Notes under the pieces: generated by a model
Seen by the model: the letters and a program-made list of their open reading frames with translations, nothing else
Databases searched by the model: none
What the model was told of the DNA's origin: nothing
Shown here: positions 1 through 7,435 of the stretch, piece by piece
How the letters are laid out: each line of letters starts with the position of its first letter
How positions within the stretch are numbered: the stretch's first letter is position 1
Origin: a bacterium
GTDB lineage: Bacteria; Hydrogenedentota; Hydrogenedentia; Hydrogenedentiales; SLHB01
DNA length: 14,045 bases
Assembly (NCBI GenBank): GCA_024231375.1
Contig: JAAEQP010000165.1
Span: 1 to 14,045, forward strand
Direction: 5' to 3'
Program-made: the position numbers and the translations under genes

Positions 1-642
1 GTTCGCGTCGCGCGTAATGCCCATGCGGTCCACCAACGCGCGCCAGTCGTCCATGACGCGATCGACCTGCCCCGCACGCATGCCCGACAGATCGTACATC
101 ACCGCGTATACACGGCCGCACCGGTTCGCACCCTCGCGGCAATGGCCCAACACCGTCGTGCAGTGATTCAGCCCGTTCGGCCGGAACGTCTCGCCCACGA
201 ACCGTTGCACAAAGGCCGCGTCAATGTCGTAGTCGCGCATCCACTCGAAATGCCGCAGCACGGTCTTGCGGTTCACGGAACTGAACACGTGGGCCGTGCT
301 GCCGTCGGCGTGTTTGAAGTCGGTGGGATGCTTCTCGTCGTCGTCCAGTTCGCTCATGTCGGGCCAGATGTCAATGGAACACGCGCCCGGTTCGAATCCG
401 CCCCGACCGCCCCAGTGAAACCAACCCCGCGCCGCGCCGTCCCCGGGGCACGTGAACCATCCCTGATACCCGCAGACCACCTTTCCGGTGAGGGTGGTTG
501 TGTCCACGCCGGGCACGCTGGGACCATCGTAGAGCCGCATAAGCCGGTCGATGACCTCTTCGCGGGTTCGTTCCTGCGCCGTGGCGAGGCAAGAAACGCC
601 GAGGGCCAGTGCGAACGAAATCATCAGGGTGCGGGGTTCCAT
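1..642 (-). CDS. GH99/GH71-like secreted glycoside hydrolase family protein (5' part, cut by window edge)
   Basis: This is an open frame of 214 codons from an ATG at 642 that runs off the left edge without a stop. Residues 1-23 look like a signal peptide (MISFALALG core, then ATAQ), so the product is probably exported. From about residue 53 the sequence resembles proteins annotated as GH99/GH71-like: GKVVCGYQGWF (53-63), a Trp/Gly-rich stretch GWFHWGG (73-79), DIWPDM (91-96) and VMYDLSGM (181-188). In that family these form the first strands of a TIM barrel. The catalytic half would lie outside the window, so activity and substrate cannot be judged. The start is supported by AGGAGG (complement of 651-656) 8 nt upstream. 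It is divergent from the copper genes and probably unrelated to them. The CDS call is firm; the family call is from remembered motifs. Confidence 0.8.
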   Translation of the reverse strand, partial: MEPRTLMISFALALGVSCLATAQERTREEVIDRLMRLYDGPSVPGVDTTTLTGKVVCGYQGWFTCPGDGAARGWFHWGGRGGFEPGACSIDIWPDMSELDDDEKHPTDFKHADGSTAHVFSSVNRKTVLRHFEWMRDYDIDAAFVQRFVGETFRPNGLNHCTTVLGHCREGANRCGRVYAVMYDLSGMRAGQVDRVMDDWRALVDRMGITRDAN

Positions 643-803
643 GTCTCAAGCCTCCTGTAGCGCGTCTGTTTGCCGCCAATCATAGATCATCCGAGGGGCA
701 ACGGGCACGCGGATGCCGAACGGCCCCTCCCCCACACTCGCCCGCCAATTCCGCCGGAATAGGACACATATCGCCCGATGTTGCTTCCACACAGAGGATT
801 AGC
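643..803. other. Divergent intergenic region
   Basis: These 161 bp separate the leftward hydrolase gene from the rightward copper cluster and must hold both promoters. I see a ribosome binding site for each gene. A TATGAT on the minus strand (684-679) has no good -35 at the usual distance. A 13-bp dyad is listed separately. No known metal-regulator operator (CueR-, CsoR- or CopY-type) is recognisable. Confidence 0.5.
748..760. promoter_or_regulatory. Perfect 13-bp dyad, candidate operator
   Basis: ATTCCG-C-CGGAAT is a perfect 6-1-6 inverted repeat, 43 bp before the ATG at 804. It sits in the divergent region where an operator would be expected. I do not recognise it as the site of a known regulator, and short GC-rich dyads arise by chance. 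Confidence 0.25.
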
Positions 804-1304
804 ATGACTGAATACGGGAGAACTATGGTTTCTTCAGGCACACTGCGGTTGATTGCCACGGCACTTGCCGTGACCGTACCGGTTGCTGGCGCGTTTCCGG
901 CGATCTCGGACTGTGCCTGTGGAGTGGATGGGACCGCGTCGTCCGGTCGCGATTCCTGCTGCTGCAGTGGGCCCAAACCGGAACCTACTTCGTGCTGCGC
1001 GGAAACGCCTTCTACTCCCCCATGCTGCGCAAACAGCGGCGAACCCGGTGAGGGGTCGGCACCCGAATCGCCAGAATCGGCACACTCGGGATGCCCCCGG
1101 TGCCGGGATATGGCTCCCCTTCAGCTTGCGCCCATCGAACATGCCCGAGGCGCGGAAGACCCCAAGGCCGGTCACGAAATTCTGTACGCCGTGTCTTCGC
1201 CGATTCCCTTGTCCGAAGATGCCCAACGGCACGCGGTCCGCCCGCCGATTCCGAGGGCACGCAGTATCCCATCCTATCTCGATCATTGCACGTTGCTGTG
1301 TTGA
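804..1304 (+). CDS. Small secreted Cys-rich protein, putative metal-binding leader of copper cluster
   Basis: This encodes 166 aa from the ATG at 804, which has AGAGGA 5 nt upstream. A second ATG at 825, behind GGGAG, would give 159 aa; I cannot decide between them. The N-terminus has a clear export signal (TLRLIATALAVTVPVAGAF). The remainder has 13 cysteines, mostly clustered: CAC, SCCCS, SCC, PCC, CPRC, and DHCTLLC at the extreme C-terminus. The middle is rich in Pro, Ser, Glu and Gly, so it is probably poorly structured without metal or disulfides. I do not recognise the family. It lies 117 bp before cusB on the same strand, so a role as periplasmic or surface Cu/Ag scavenger or sensor is a reasonable inference. 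A disulfide-rich secreted protein unrelated to metal is the alternative. Codon composition resembles its neighbours. Confidence 0.6.
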   Translation: MTEYGRTMVSSGTLRLIATALAVTVPVAGAFPAISDCACGVDGTASSGRDSCCCSGPKPEPTSCCAETPSTPPCCANSGEPGEGSAPESPESAHSGCPRCRDMAPLQLAPIEHARGAEDPKAGHEILYAVSSPIPLSEDAQRHAVRPPIPRARSIPSYLDHCTLLC

Positions 1305-1384
1305 GTGACTCCGCGTTGTGGGGGACGTCTGGTCCCTTGTGGCCCCACGAGGCCACCCATCTGACGCAGATTATCGCCGATCCG

Positions 1385-1397
1385 CCGTCACTGACGG
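1385..1397. promoter_or_regulatory. Perfect 13-bp dyad just before cusB
   Basis: CCGTCA-C-TGACGG is a perfect 6-1-6 inverted repeat ending 24 bp before the cusB ATG and just upstream of its AAGGAG (1407-1412). It could be an operator or an mRNA hairpin in the leader. It has the same 6-1-6 geometry as the dyad at 748-760 but a different sequence. No regulator is identified. Confidence 0.25.
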
Positions 1398-1421
1398 TCC
1401 GGCGTCAAGGAGTCTTGTGCG

Positions 1422-3482
1422 ATGAACAACGAAACACTCAGCCGACTGCGCGCACCCGCCAGAAAACTGCTGCGCAACGTGGGCATCCCCGCCCTCGTGA
1501 TCGTGGGGATCGTGGCGGGATTCCGCCTGGGCACGCTCAACGCGCCGCCCGCCGATCCCGAATCGACTGAATCAGCCACTGAATCCAAGGCACAGGTATG
1601 GACGTGCTCCATGCATCCCCAGGTACGACAGCCCGGACCTGGCATCTGTCCCCTGTGCCCGATGGAACTCATCCCCGTGATGGAGAACGACGCCGGGGAA
1701 GACGACGGCACCGCACGGCTCACCATGAGCGAGGCATCAAAGCGTCTTGCCCAAGTCCGCACAGCACCGGTCGAACGCCGGTTCGTCACGGCCGAAATCC
1801 GCATGCTGGGCAAGGTCAATTACGACGAGACCCGGCTCGCCTACATCACGGCATGGGTTCCAGGCCGCATCGAACGGCTGTACGCCGATTACACCGGAAT
1901 GCGGGTGAGCAAAGGCGACCACATGGTCGACCTGTTCAGTCCTGACCTGCTGACGGCCTATGACGAACTGCGCCGTGCGGTCAAGGCAAAGAAGAACCTG
2001 CCCTCGGGTGCGCCGGAGGTATTGCGCGGAACGGCGGAAGCCACTCTTGGCGCGGTCCGCAGCAAACTCAAGCGATGGGGACTGACCAAGCGGCAAATCG
2101 CGACCGTTGAAGAAGGCGGGGCCGTGTCCGACCGCATCACGATCTACGCACCCATCGGCGGCACGGTGATCGAACGCGCCGGCAACGAAGGCGCCTACGT
2201 CGACACAGGCGCTCGCATCTACGCCATCGCGGACCTCGGTGTGGTGTGGGTCGAGTTGGATGCCTACGAATCGGACCTGCCGTGGCTGCACTACGGTCAA
2301 CCCGTAACCTTCACGGCCGAGGCCTATCCCGACGAAACCTTCGAGGGACGCGTCGCCTTCATCGCGCCCATGATGGACACGCCCACGCGCACCGTGAACG
2401 TCCGCGTGAACGTGCCCAACCCGGACGGCCGTTTGCGGCCGGGCATGTTCGTGCGCGGCACCGTGCGTTCCCAAGTGGCCACAGGCGGCCGCGTGATGGA
2501 CCCGGGCCTGGCGGGGAAATGGGTGTCGCCCATGCATCCCGAAGTCGTGAAGGACGGGCCTGGTTCGTGCGACGTGTGCGGCATGGCCTTGGTTCGTGCC
2601 GAGGACCTCGGCTACGTCCCCGCGGCCGCAACCGATGACGACAAACCCCTGGTCATCCCAGTCTCCGCACCGCTCATCACGGGCAGACGCGCGGTCGTCT
2701 ATGTCGAGATGCTGGGCACCGAAAAGCCAACCTACGAAGGCCGCGAGGTAACCTTGGGACCTCGCGCCGGTGACTTCTATCTCGTTAAAGACGGCCTCGC
2801 CGAAGGCGAGCGGGTCGTCGTCAACGGAAACTTCAAGATCGACAGCGCCCTCCAAATTCAGGCCAAGCCGAGCATGATGACGCCTCCGGCCGAAGGGGAC
2901 CAGGCGACACAAACCGCTCCCACAACCGCTCCCGCAAGCGCGTTCGGCAAGCAGCTCCGTCCGTTCGTCGATGCCTACCTCGGAGTCAGCGACGCGCTTG
3001 CCCATGACGATGCCGCGACCGCCCAGTCCGCCGCAAAGGACGCCATGAAGGCACTTCATGCGGCGGACGCGGGTCTTCTGTCGGACGATCTGCGCGGGCG
3101 ATGGAACGCGACGTGGGCCGGGCAATTCCATAGCGCGCTGACGACCGTCTCGGAAGCGCCTGACCTCGCAGCCACACGCACCGCGTTTCAAGGCCTGTCG
3201 AACACTGCCATCGAAGTGGTGAAGGCCGTTGGTCTGGCCGACGGCGGTCCTATCTACGAGGTGTACTGCCCCATGGCCTTCGATGATACCGGCGCGGCCT
3301 GGTTGCAGGGCGACACGGAAGTGCGGAACCCCTACTTCGGCAGCGGCATGTACCGGTGCGGCGCGGTGCGGGAAGAACTGTTCGTCGGCACCCCCATGGA
3401 TCACGAAGGGTCACACACGGACGCACCTGCCGAAGAGCCTCCCGCCGAAGGCTCCCATAACGAGGGGTCGAGCCATGACTGA
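1422..3482 (+). CDS. cusB: CusB-type RND efflux periplasmic adaptor with two heavy-metal-binding motifs and fused DUF3347 domain
   Basis: This 686-aa membrane-fusion protein would link the CusA pump to the outer-membrane channel. An N-terminal anchor lies at about 21-36. A heavy-metal-binding motif follows at 60-87 (WTCSMHP...CPLCPMELIP; C62, M64, H65, C76, C79). The adaptor body runs from about 97 to 350, with barrel-sandwich pieces such as AWVPGRIERLY (144-154) and IYAPIGGTVI (241-250). A second metal motif sits inside the chain at 366-395 (VSPMHP...CDVCGMAL). There Ser369 replaces the usual first Cys. The membrane-proximal segment REVTLGPRAGDFYLVKDGL follows. A low-complexity Thr/Ala/Pro linker leads to a DUF3347-like domain at about 510-650, ending in VYCPMAF and NPYFGSGMYRCG. 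The tail is His/Glu-rich. E. coli CusB is only about 400 aa, so the added domains are notable. The start is supported by AAGGAG 9 nt upstream. The role is confident; Cu/Ag specificity rests on the motifs. Confidence 0.93.
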   Translation: MNNETLSRLRAPARKLLRNVGIPALVIVGIVAGFRLGTLNAPPADPESTESATESKAQVWTCSMHPQVRQPGPGICPLCPMELIPVMENDAGEDDGTARLTMSEASKRLAQVRTAPVERRFVTAEIRMLGKVNYDETRLAYITAWVPGRIERLYADYTGMRVSKGDHMVDLFSPDLLTAYDELRRAVKAKKNLPSGAPEVLRGTAEATLGAVRSKLKRWGLTKRQIATVEEGGAVSDRITIYAPIGGTVIERAGNEGAYVDTGARIYAIADLGVVWVELDAYESDLPWLHYGQPVTFTAEAYPDETFEGRVAFIAPMMDTPTRTVNVRVNVPNPDGRLRPGMFVRGTVRSQVATGGRVMDPGLAGKWVSPMHPEVVKDGPGSCDVCGMALVRAEDLGYVPAAATDDDKPLVIPVSAPLITGRRAVVYVEMLGTEKPTYEGREVTLGPRAGDFYLVKDGLAEGERVVVNGNFKIDSALQIQAKPSMMTPPAEGDQATQTAPTTAPASAFGKQLRPFVDAYLGVSDALAHDDAATAQSAAKDAMKALHAADAGLLSDDLRGRWNATWAGQFHSALTTVSEAPDLAATRTAFQGLSNTAIEVVKAVGLADGGPIYEVYCPMAFDDTGAAWLQGDTEVRNPYFGSGMYRCGAVREELFVGTPMDHEGSHTDAPAEEPPAEGSHNEGSSHD

Positions 3483-6400
3483 ACGCACGCGGCTCGAATT
3501 GCCCCGTGGCCGGGCCCTGTCCCCCGTGGACCGGCTCATCCGGTTCTGCATGCAGAACGGGTTGCTCGTTGCCCTTGCCCTCGGCGGCCTCATTCTGTGG
3601 GGACTCATGGTGGCGCCCTTCGATTGGGACCTGGGCGGGTTGCCACGAGATCCCGTGCCAGTGGACGCGATCCCTGACCTGGGCGAGAACCAGCAGATCG
3701 TGTTCACCGAATGGCCCGGCCGTTCGCCGCAGGACATCGAAGACCAAGTCACCTATCCCCTGACCGTGGCACTGCTCGGCGTTCCCGGCGTGAAGACCAT
3801 CCGCAGCCAGTCCATGTTCGGTTTCTCGTCAATCTATGCCATCTTCGACGAGAACGTGGAGTTCTACTGGTCGCGCAGCCGGATTCTGGAGAAGCTGAAC
3901 AGTCTACCGCCGGACACATTGCCCGACGGCGTAGCGCCCGCGCTGGGTCCCGATGCAACCGCCCTCGGCCAAGTGTTCTGGTACACGCTGGAGGGCCGGG
4001 ACCCGGACGGCAACCCCGCGAGCGGCTGGGACCCCCAGGAACTGCGCAGTATCCACGACTGGTACGTTCGGTATGCCCTGACGTCGGCCGAAGGGGTCAG
4101 CGAAGTGGCGTCCATCGGTGGGTTCGTGCAGGAATACCAGATCGACGTGGACCCCGATGCCATGCGCGCGTATGGGGTGCGGCTGGACGACGTATTCCAG
4201 TCCGTGCGCATGTCGAACGTGGACGTAGGCGCACGCACCATCGAGGTGAACCGCGTCGAATACGTCGTGCGCGGCTTGGGATTCATCGAAGACCTCGCCG
4301 ACATCGAGCAGAGCGTCATCAAGAGCATCGACAACGTGCCCATCACCATCGGTGATATTGCAACAGTCAGCCGGGGGCCCGCCTTGCGGCGCGGCGCGTT
4401 GGACAAGGAGGGCGCGGAGGCCACGGGCGGCGTGGTCGTGGTGCGTTACGGCGCGAACCCACTCGCCGCTATCAAAAACGTGCGCGACAAGGTGGCCGAA
4501 ATCGCACCAGGGCTCCCAACGCGGGTCGTGGTAGACGACGCCCTTGTCGCCCGCGATGCAGTCGCCGCATTTGCGCAACAGCGCGATTTCGAAGCCTATG
4601 CCGGCGTCGAAGTGAACCACGACGGCTGGCTGGCATGGTTGCGTGCGACACCGCGTGACGAATGGCCCGATTGGGTCACCACAAGCCAGGTGACGGTCGT
4701 TCCCTTCTACGACCGGACGGGCCTGATCTACGAAACCTTGGGCACCCTCAGCAACGCCATCAAACTCCAGATCCTGGTGACGGTCATCGTCGTGCTGGTG
4801 ATGATGGGCCACCTGCGGAGTTCGATTCTCATCAGCGCCATCCTGCCCATGGCCGTGTTGATGGCCTTCATCGGCATGAAACTGGCCGGTATCGACGCCA
4901 ACATCGTGGCCCTGTCGGGCATCGCCATCGCCATCGGCACCATGGTCGATATGGGCATCATCCTCTGCGAGAACATCCTGCGCAGGTTGGACGACGCCCC
5001 CGACGACCGGCCCCGCGACGCCGTGGTTTTCGAAGCAGCCACGGAGGTAGGAGGCGCGGTGCTGACCGCGGTGTTGACCACGGTGGTTGGTTTCCTGCCT
5101 GTATTCACCATGACGGGCGCCGAAGGCAAGCTCTTCCGGCCCTTAGCCTTCACCAAGACCTTCGCCCTCATCGCGGCCGTGGTTCTCGCACTGACGGTAC
5201 TCCCCATCGCCGCACGCGTGTTACTGGCAGGCCGCGTTCGGTCGACCGTCCTGAAGCGCGTGCTCTGCGTCGGTTTGATTGCGGCCGGTTTCGTGGTCGC
5301 CGTGGCCGCATCCTGGTGGCTCGGGCTCTTGCTCGTGGCACTTGGCGCGTATCACCTCGTGGCGGACCGATTGCCCACGCTCCTGCGCGCTATCGGCATC
5401 CGGTCGGCCACGGCCGTGGCCGCTATCGTCGTCGGCGTGGTTCTGGCGTCGCTCTGGCTTCCGCTCGGACCCGAGAAGGGCATTCTCGTCAATGCACTGT
5501 TCGTCGCGGTGCTATTGGGCGGAGTGCTCGCGCTGTTTCTGTTCTTCCAGCGGCTGTACCCCAAGCTTCTCGCATGGTTCCTGGCCCACAAACTGGTCTA
5601 CCTCAGTCTGCCGGCCACCGTCGTGCTGCTGGGCGCCATGGTCTGGCTCGGGGCGGGCACGGTCATCCCTTGGGTACCTGAACCAGTCCGCGAAACCCGC
5701 GTGTGGTCCAAGGTCTACCACGCGTTTCCGGGGCTGGGTAAGGAGTTCATGCCGCCCCTGGACGAAGGGTCGTTCCTCTACATGCCCACCACCATGCCCC
5801 ACGCGTCGATTGGCGAGGTCCTCGACGTGATCCAGTTGCAGGACCAGCGCATCGCGTCCATCCCCGAAGTCGACACGGTGGTTGGCAAGATTGGCCGCGT
5901 CGACAGCGCACTGGACCCTGCCCCATTGTCCATGATTGAGACGGTCATCAACTACAAGCCCGAGTACATTGTCGACAAGGACGGACGGCGTCTTCGGTTC
6001 CAGTTCGACGCCATGGAGGGCGCGTTTGCGCGCGACGACCAGGGCGATCTCGTCCCCGATGCGAATGGCTTGCCTTACCGCCAGTGGCGCGACGAGGTTC
6101 GCACCCCGGACGACATATGGGATGCCATTGTCTCGGCGGCCCAGGTGCCGGGCACCACGTCGGCCCCGAAACTCCAACCCATCATCACGCGAATCGTGAT
6201 GTTGCAGAGCGGCATGCGCGCACCCATGGGCGTGAAGGTCCGCGGTCCCAACCTGGAAACCATTGAGCGGGTCGGCATCGAGATCGAGCGGTTCTTGAAG
6301 GAGGTACCCGGTGTTGAGCCGCCGACCGTATTCGCCGAACGCATCGTAGGCAAACCCTACCTCGAGATCGACGTCAACCGCGAGGCCATCGCGCGCTACG

Positions 6401-7422
6401 GCATCCGCATGGCGGAGGTCCAGGACGTCATCGAAGTCGCCATCGGCGGACGACCGTTGACCACCACAGTCGAAGGCCGCGAACGCTACCCCGTCCGGGT
6501 TCGGTACAAACGCGAACTGCGCGACCAGATCGAGTCGCTGGAGCGCATTCTGGTACCCGCGTCGGACGGTGCGCAGATCCCTCTCACTCAATTGGCCGAG
6601 GTGCGCTACGTGCGCGGTCCCCAGGTCATCAAGAGCGAAGACACCGCACTAACCGGCTACGTGACCTTCGACAAACAGTCGGGCTATGCGGAGGTTGACG
6701 TGGTGGATGCGTGCCGCGCCTATCTCGACGCCCAACTCGATTCGGGCGAATGGGCGTTGCCCGCCGGCGTCAGTTACCGGTTCGCGGGCAACTACGAGAA
6801 TCAGGTCCGCGCCCAGAAGACCCTGGCCGTGGTGCTGCCCCTGTCGTTGTTCGTTATCTTCCTGATTCTCTACCTGCAATTCCGGTCGCCCCTTACCACC
6901 CTTATCATCTTCCTGGGAATCGTGGTGGCATGGTCGGGCGGGTTCTGCCTGATGTGGCTCTACGGCCAATCCTGGTTCCTGGACCTCACCGTCGCGGGCA
7001 TGAGCCTGCGCGATCTGTTCCAAGTCCACCCCATCATGTTGAGCGTGGCCATCTGGGTCGGGTTCCTGGCGTTGTTCGGCATCGCCACCGACGACGGCGT
7101 GGTCATGGCCACCTACCTTGAGCAACGGCTCGAGAATGACGCGCCTACCACGCGCGACCAGATTCGCGCGGCCGTGGTGGAAGCAGGCACACGACGCGTC
7201 CGGCCGTGTCTTATGACCACCGCCACCACCTTGCTTGCGTTGCTGCCGGTGTTGACGGCCACGGGACGCGGCGCGGACATCATGATCCCCATGGCGGTGC
7301 CGTCGTTCGGCGGCATGATTATCGAACTGATGACACTGTTCCTGGTGCCTGTGTTGTACTGCGCAGTGAAGGAGACGGCGCTGGCCCTGCGCGGTCCGTC
7401 GCCCACCCAACCGCGCGCGTGA
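3475..7422 (+). CDS. cusA: CusA-type heavy-metal efflux RND permease, extended form
   Basis: This 1315-aa inner-membrane proton-driven pump would export Cu(I)/Ag(I). The ATG at 3475 overlaps the end of cusB by 8 bp behind GAGGGG (3462-3467), implying translational coupling. Family signatures include DAIPDLGENQQIVF, ELGPDAT-like ALGPDAT, SEVASIGGFVQEYQ and TM4 GIAIAIGTMVDMGIILCEN with the proton-relay Asp492. Later come LAFTKTFAL, PPLDEGSFLYMPT and FGIATDDGVVM. The C-terminal RVRPCLMTTATT has Cys where E. coli CusA has its relay Lys, and DDG replaces AEF. It is about 270 aa longer than E. coli CusA. One insertion lies at about 350-405, before VPFYDRTGLIYETLG. A second lies at about 588-692 and is very hydrophobic, adding several membrane segments. 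A third is around 840-880 in the periplasmic domain. From memory, long CusA relatives in Bacteroidetes-like bacteria have similar additions. The metal could also be another soft cation. Confidence 0.93.
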   Translation: MTERTRLELPRGRALSPVDRLIRFCMQNGLLVALALGGLILWGLMVAPFDWDLGGLPRDPVPVDAIPDLGENQQIVFTEWPGRSPQDIEDQVTYPLTVALLGVPGVKTIRSQSMFGFSSIYAIFDENVEFYWSRSRILEKLNSLPPDTLPDGVAPALGPDATALGQVFWYTLEGRDPDGNPASGWDPQELRSIHDWYVRYALTSAEGVSEVASIGGFVQEYQIDVDPDAMRAYGVRLDDVFQSVRMSNVDVGARTIEVNRVEYVVRGLGFIEDLADIEQSVIKSIDNVPITIGDIATVSRGPALRRGALDKEGAEATGGVVVVRYGANPLAAIKNVRDKVAEIAPGLPTRVVVDDALVARDAVAAFAQQRDFEAYAGVEVNHDGWLAWLRATPRDEWPDWVTTSQVTVVPFYDRTGLIYETLGTLSNAIKLQILVTVIVVLVMMGHLRSSILISAILPMAVLMAFIGMKLAGIDANIVALSGIAIAIGTMVDMGIILCENILRRLDDAPDDRPRDAVVFEAATEVGGAVLTAVLTTVVGFLPVFTMTGAEGKLFRPLAFTKTFALIAAVVLALTVLPIAARVLLAGRVRSTVLKRVLCVGLIAAGFVVAVAASWWLGLLLVALGAYHLVADRLPTLLRAIGIRSATAVAAIVVGVVLASLWLPLGPEKGILVNALFVAVLLGGVLALFLFFQRLYPKLLAWFLAHKLVYLSLPATVVLLGAMVWLGAGTVIPWVPEPVRETRVWSKVYHAFPGLGKEFMPPLDEGSFLYMPTTMPHASIGEVLDVIQLQDQRIASIPEVDTVVGKIGRVDSALDPAPLSMIETVINYKPEYIVDKDGRRLRFQFDAMEGAFARDDQGDLVPDANGLPYRQWRDEVRTPDDIWDAIVSAAQVPGTTSAPKLQPIITRIVMLQSGMRAPMGVKVRGPNLETIERVGIEIERFLKEVPGVEPPTVFAERIVGKPYLEIDVNREAIARYGIRMAEVQDVIEVAIGGRPLTTTVEGRERYPVRVRYKRELRDQIESLERILVPASDGAQIPLTQLAEVRYVRGPQVIKSEDTALTGYVTFDKQSGYAEVDVVDACRAYLDAQLDSGEWALPAGVSYRFAGNYENQVRAQKTLAVVLPLSLFVIFLILYLQFRSPLTTLIIFLGIVVAWSGGFCLMWLYGQSWFLDLTVAGMSLRDLFQVHPIMLSVAIWVGFLALFGIATDDGVVMATYLEQRLENDAPTTRDQIRAAVVEAGTRRVRPCLMTTATTLLALLPVLTATGRGADIMIPMAVPSFGGMIIELMTLFLVPVLYCAVKETALALRGPSPTQPRA

Positions 7423-7435
7423 AGGAGCAAAGACC

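Noticed and set aside
679..684. TATGAT as a -10 box for the hydrolase gene
   Set aside because: The bases 17 bp upstream give no acceptable -35, and one hexamer alone is weak evidence.
609..803. Longer N-terminus for the Cys-rich protein
   Set aside because: The signal peptide begins after 804, the extension overlaps the start of the divergent gene, and ribosome binding sites precede 804 and 825.
1737..3404. Long open frame (555 codons) antisense to cusB
   Set aside because: It mirrors the cusB codons in a GC-rich gene. The product is low-complexity, His/Arg/Gly-rich without a recognisable domain, and the plus-strand gene is unmistakable.
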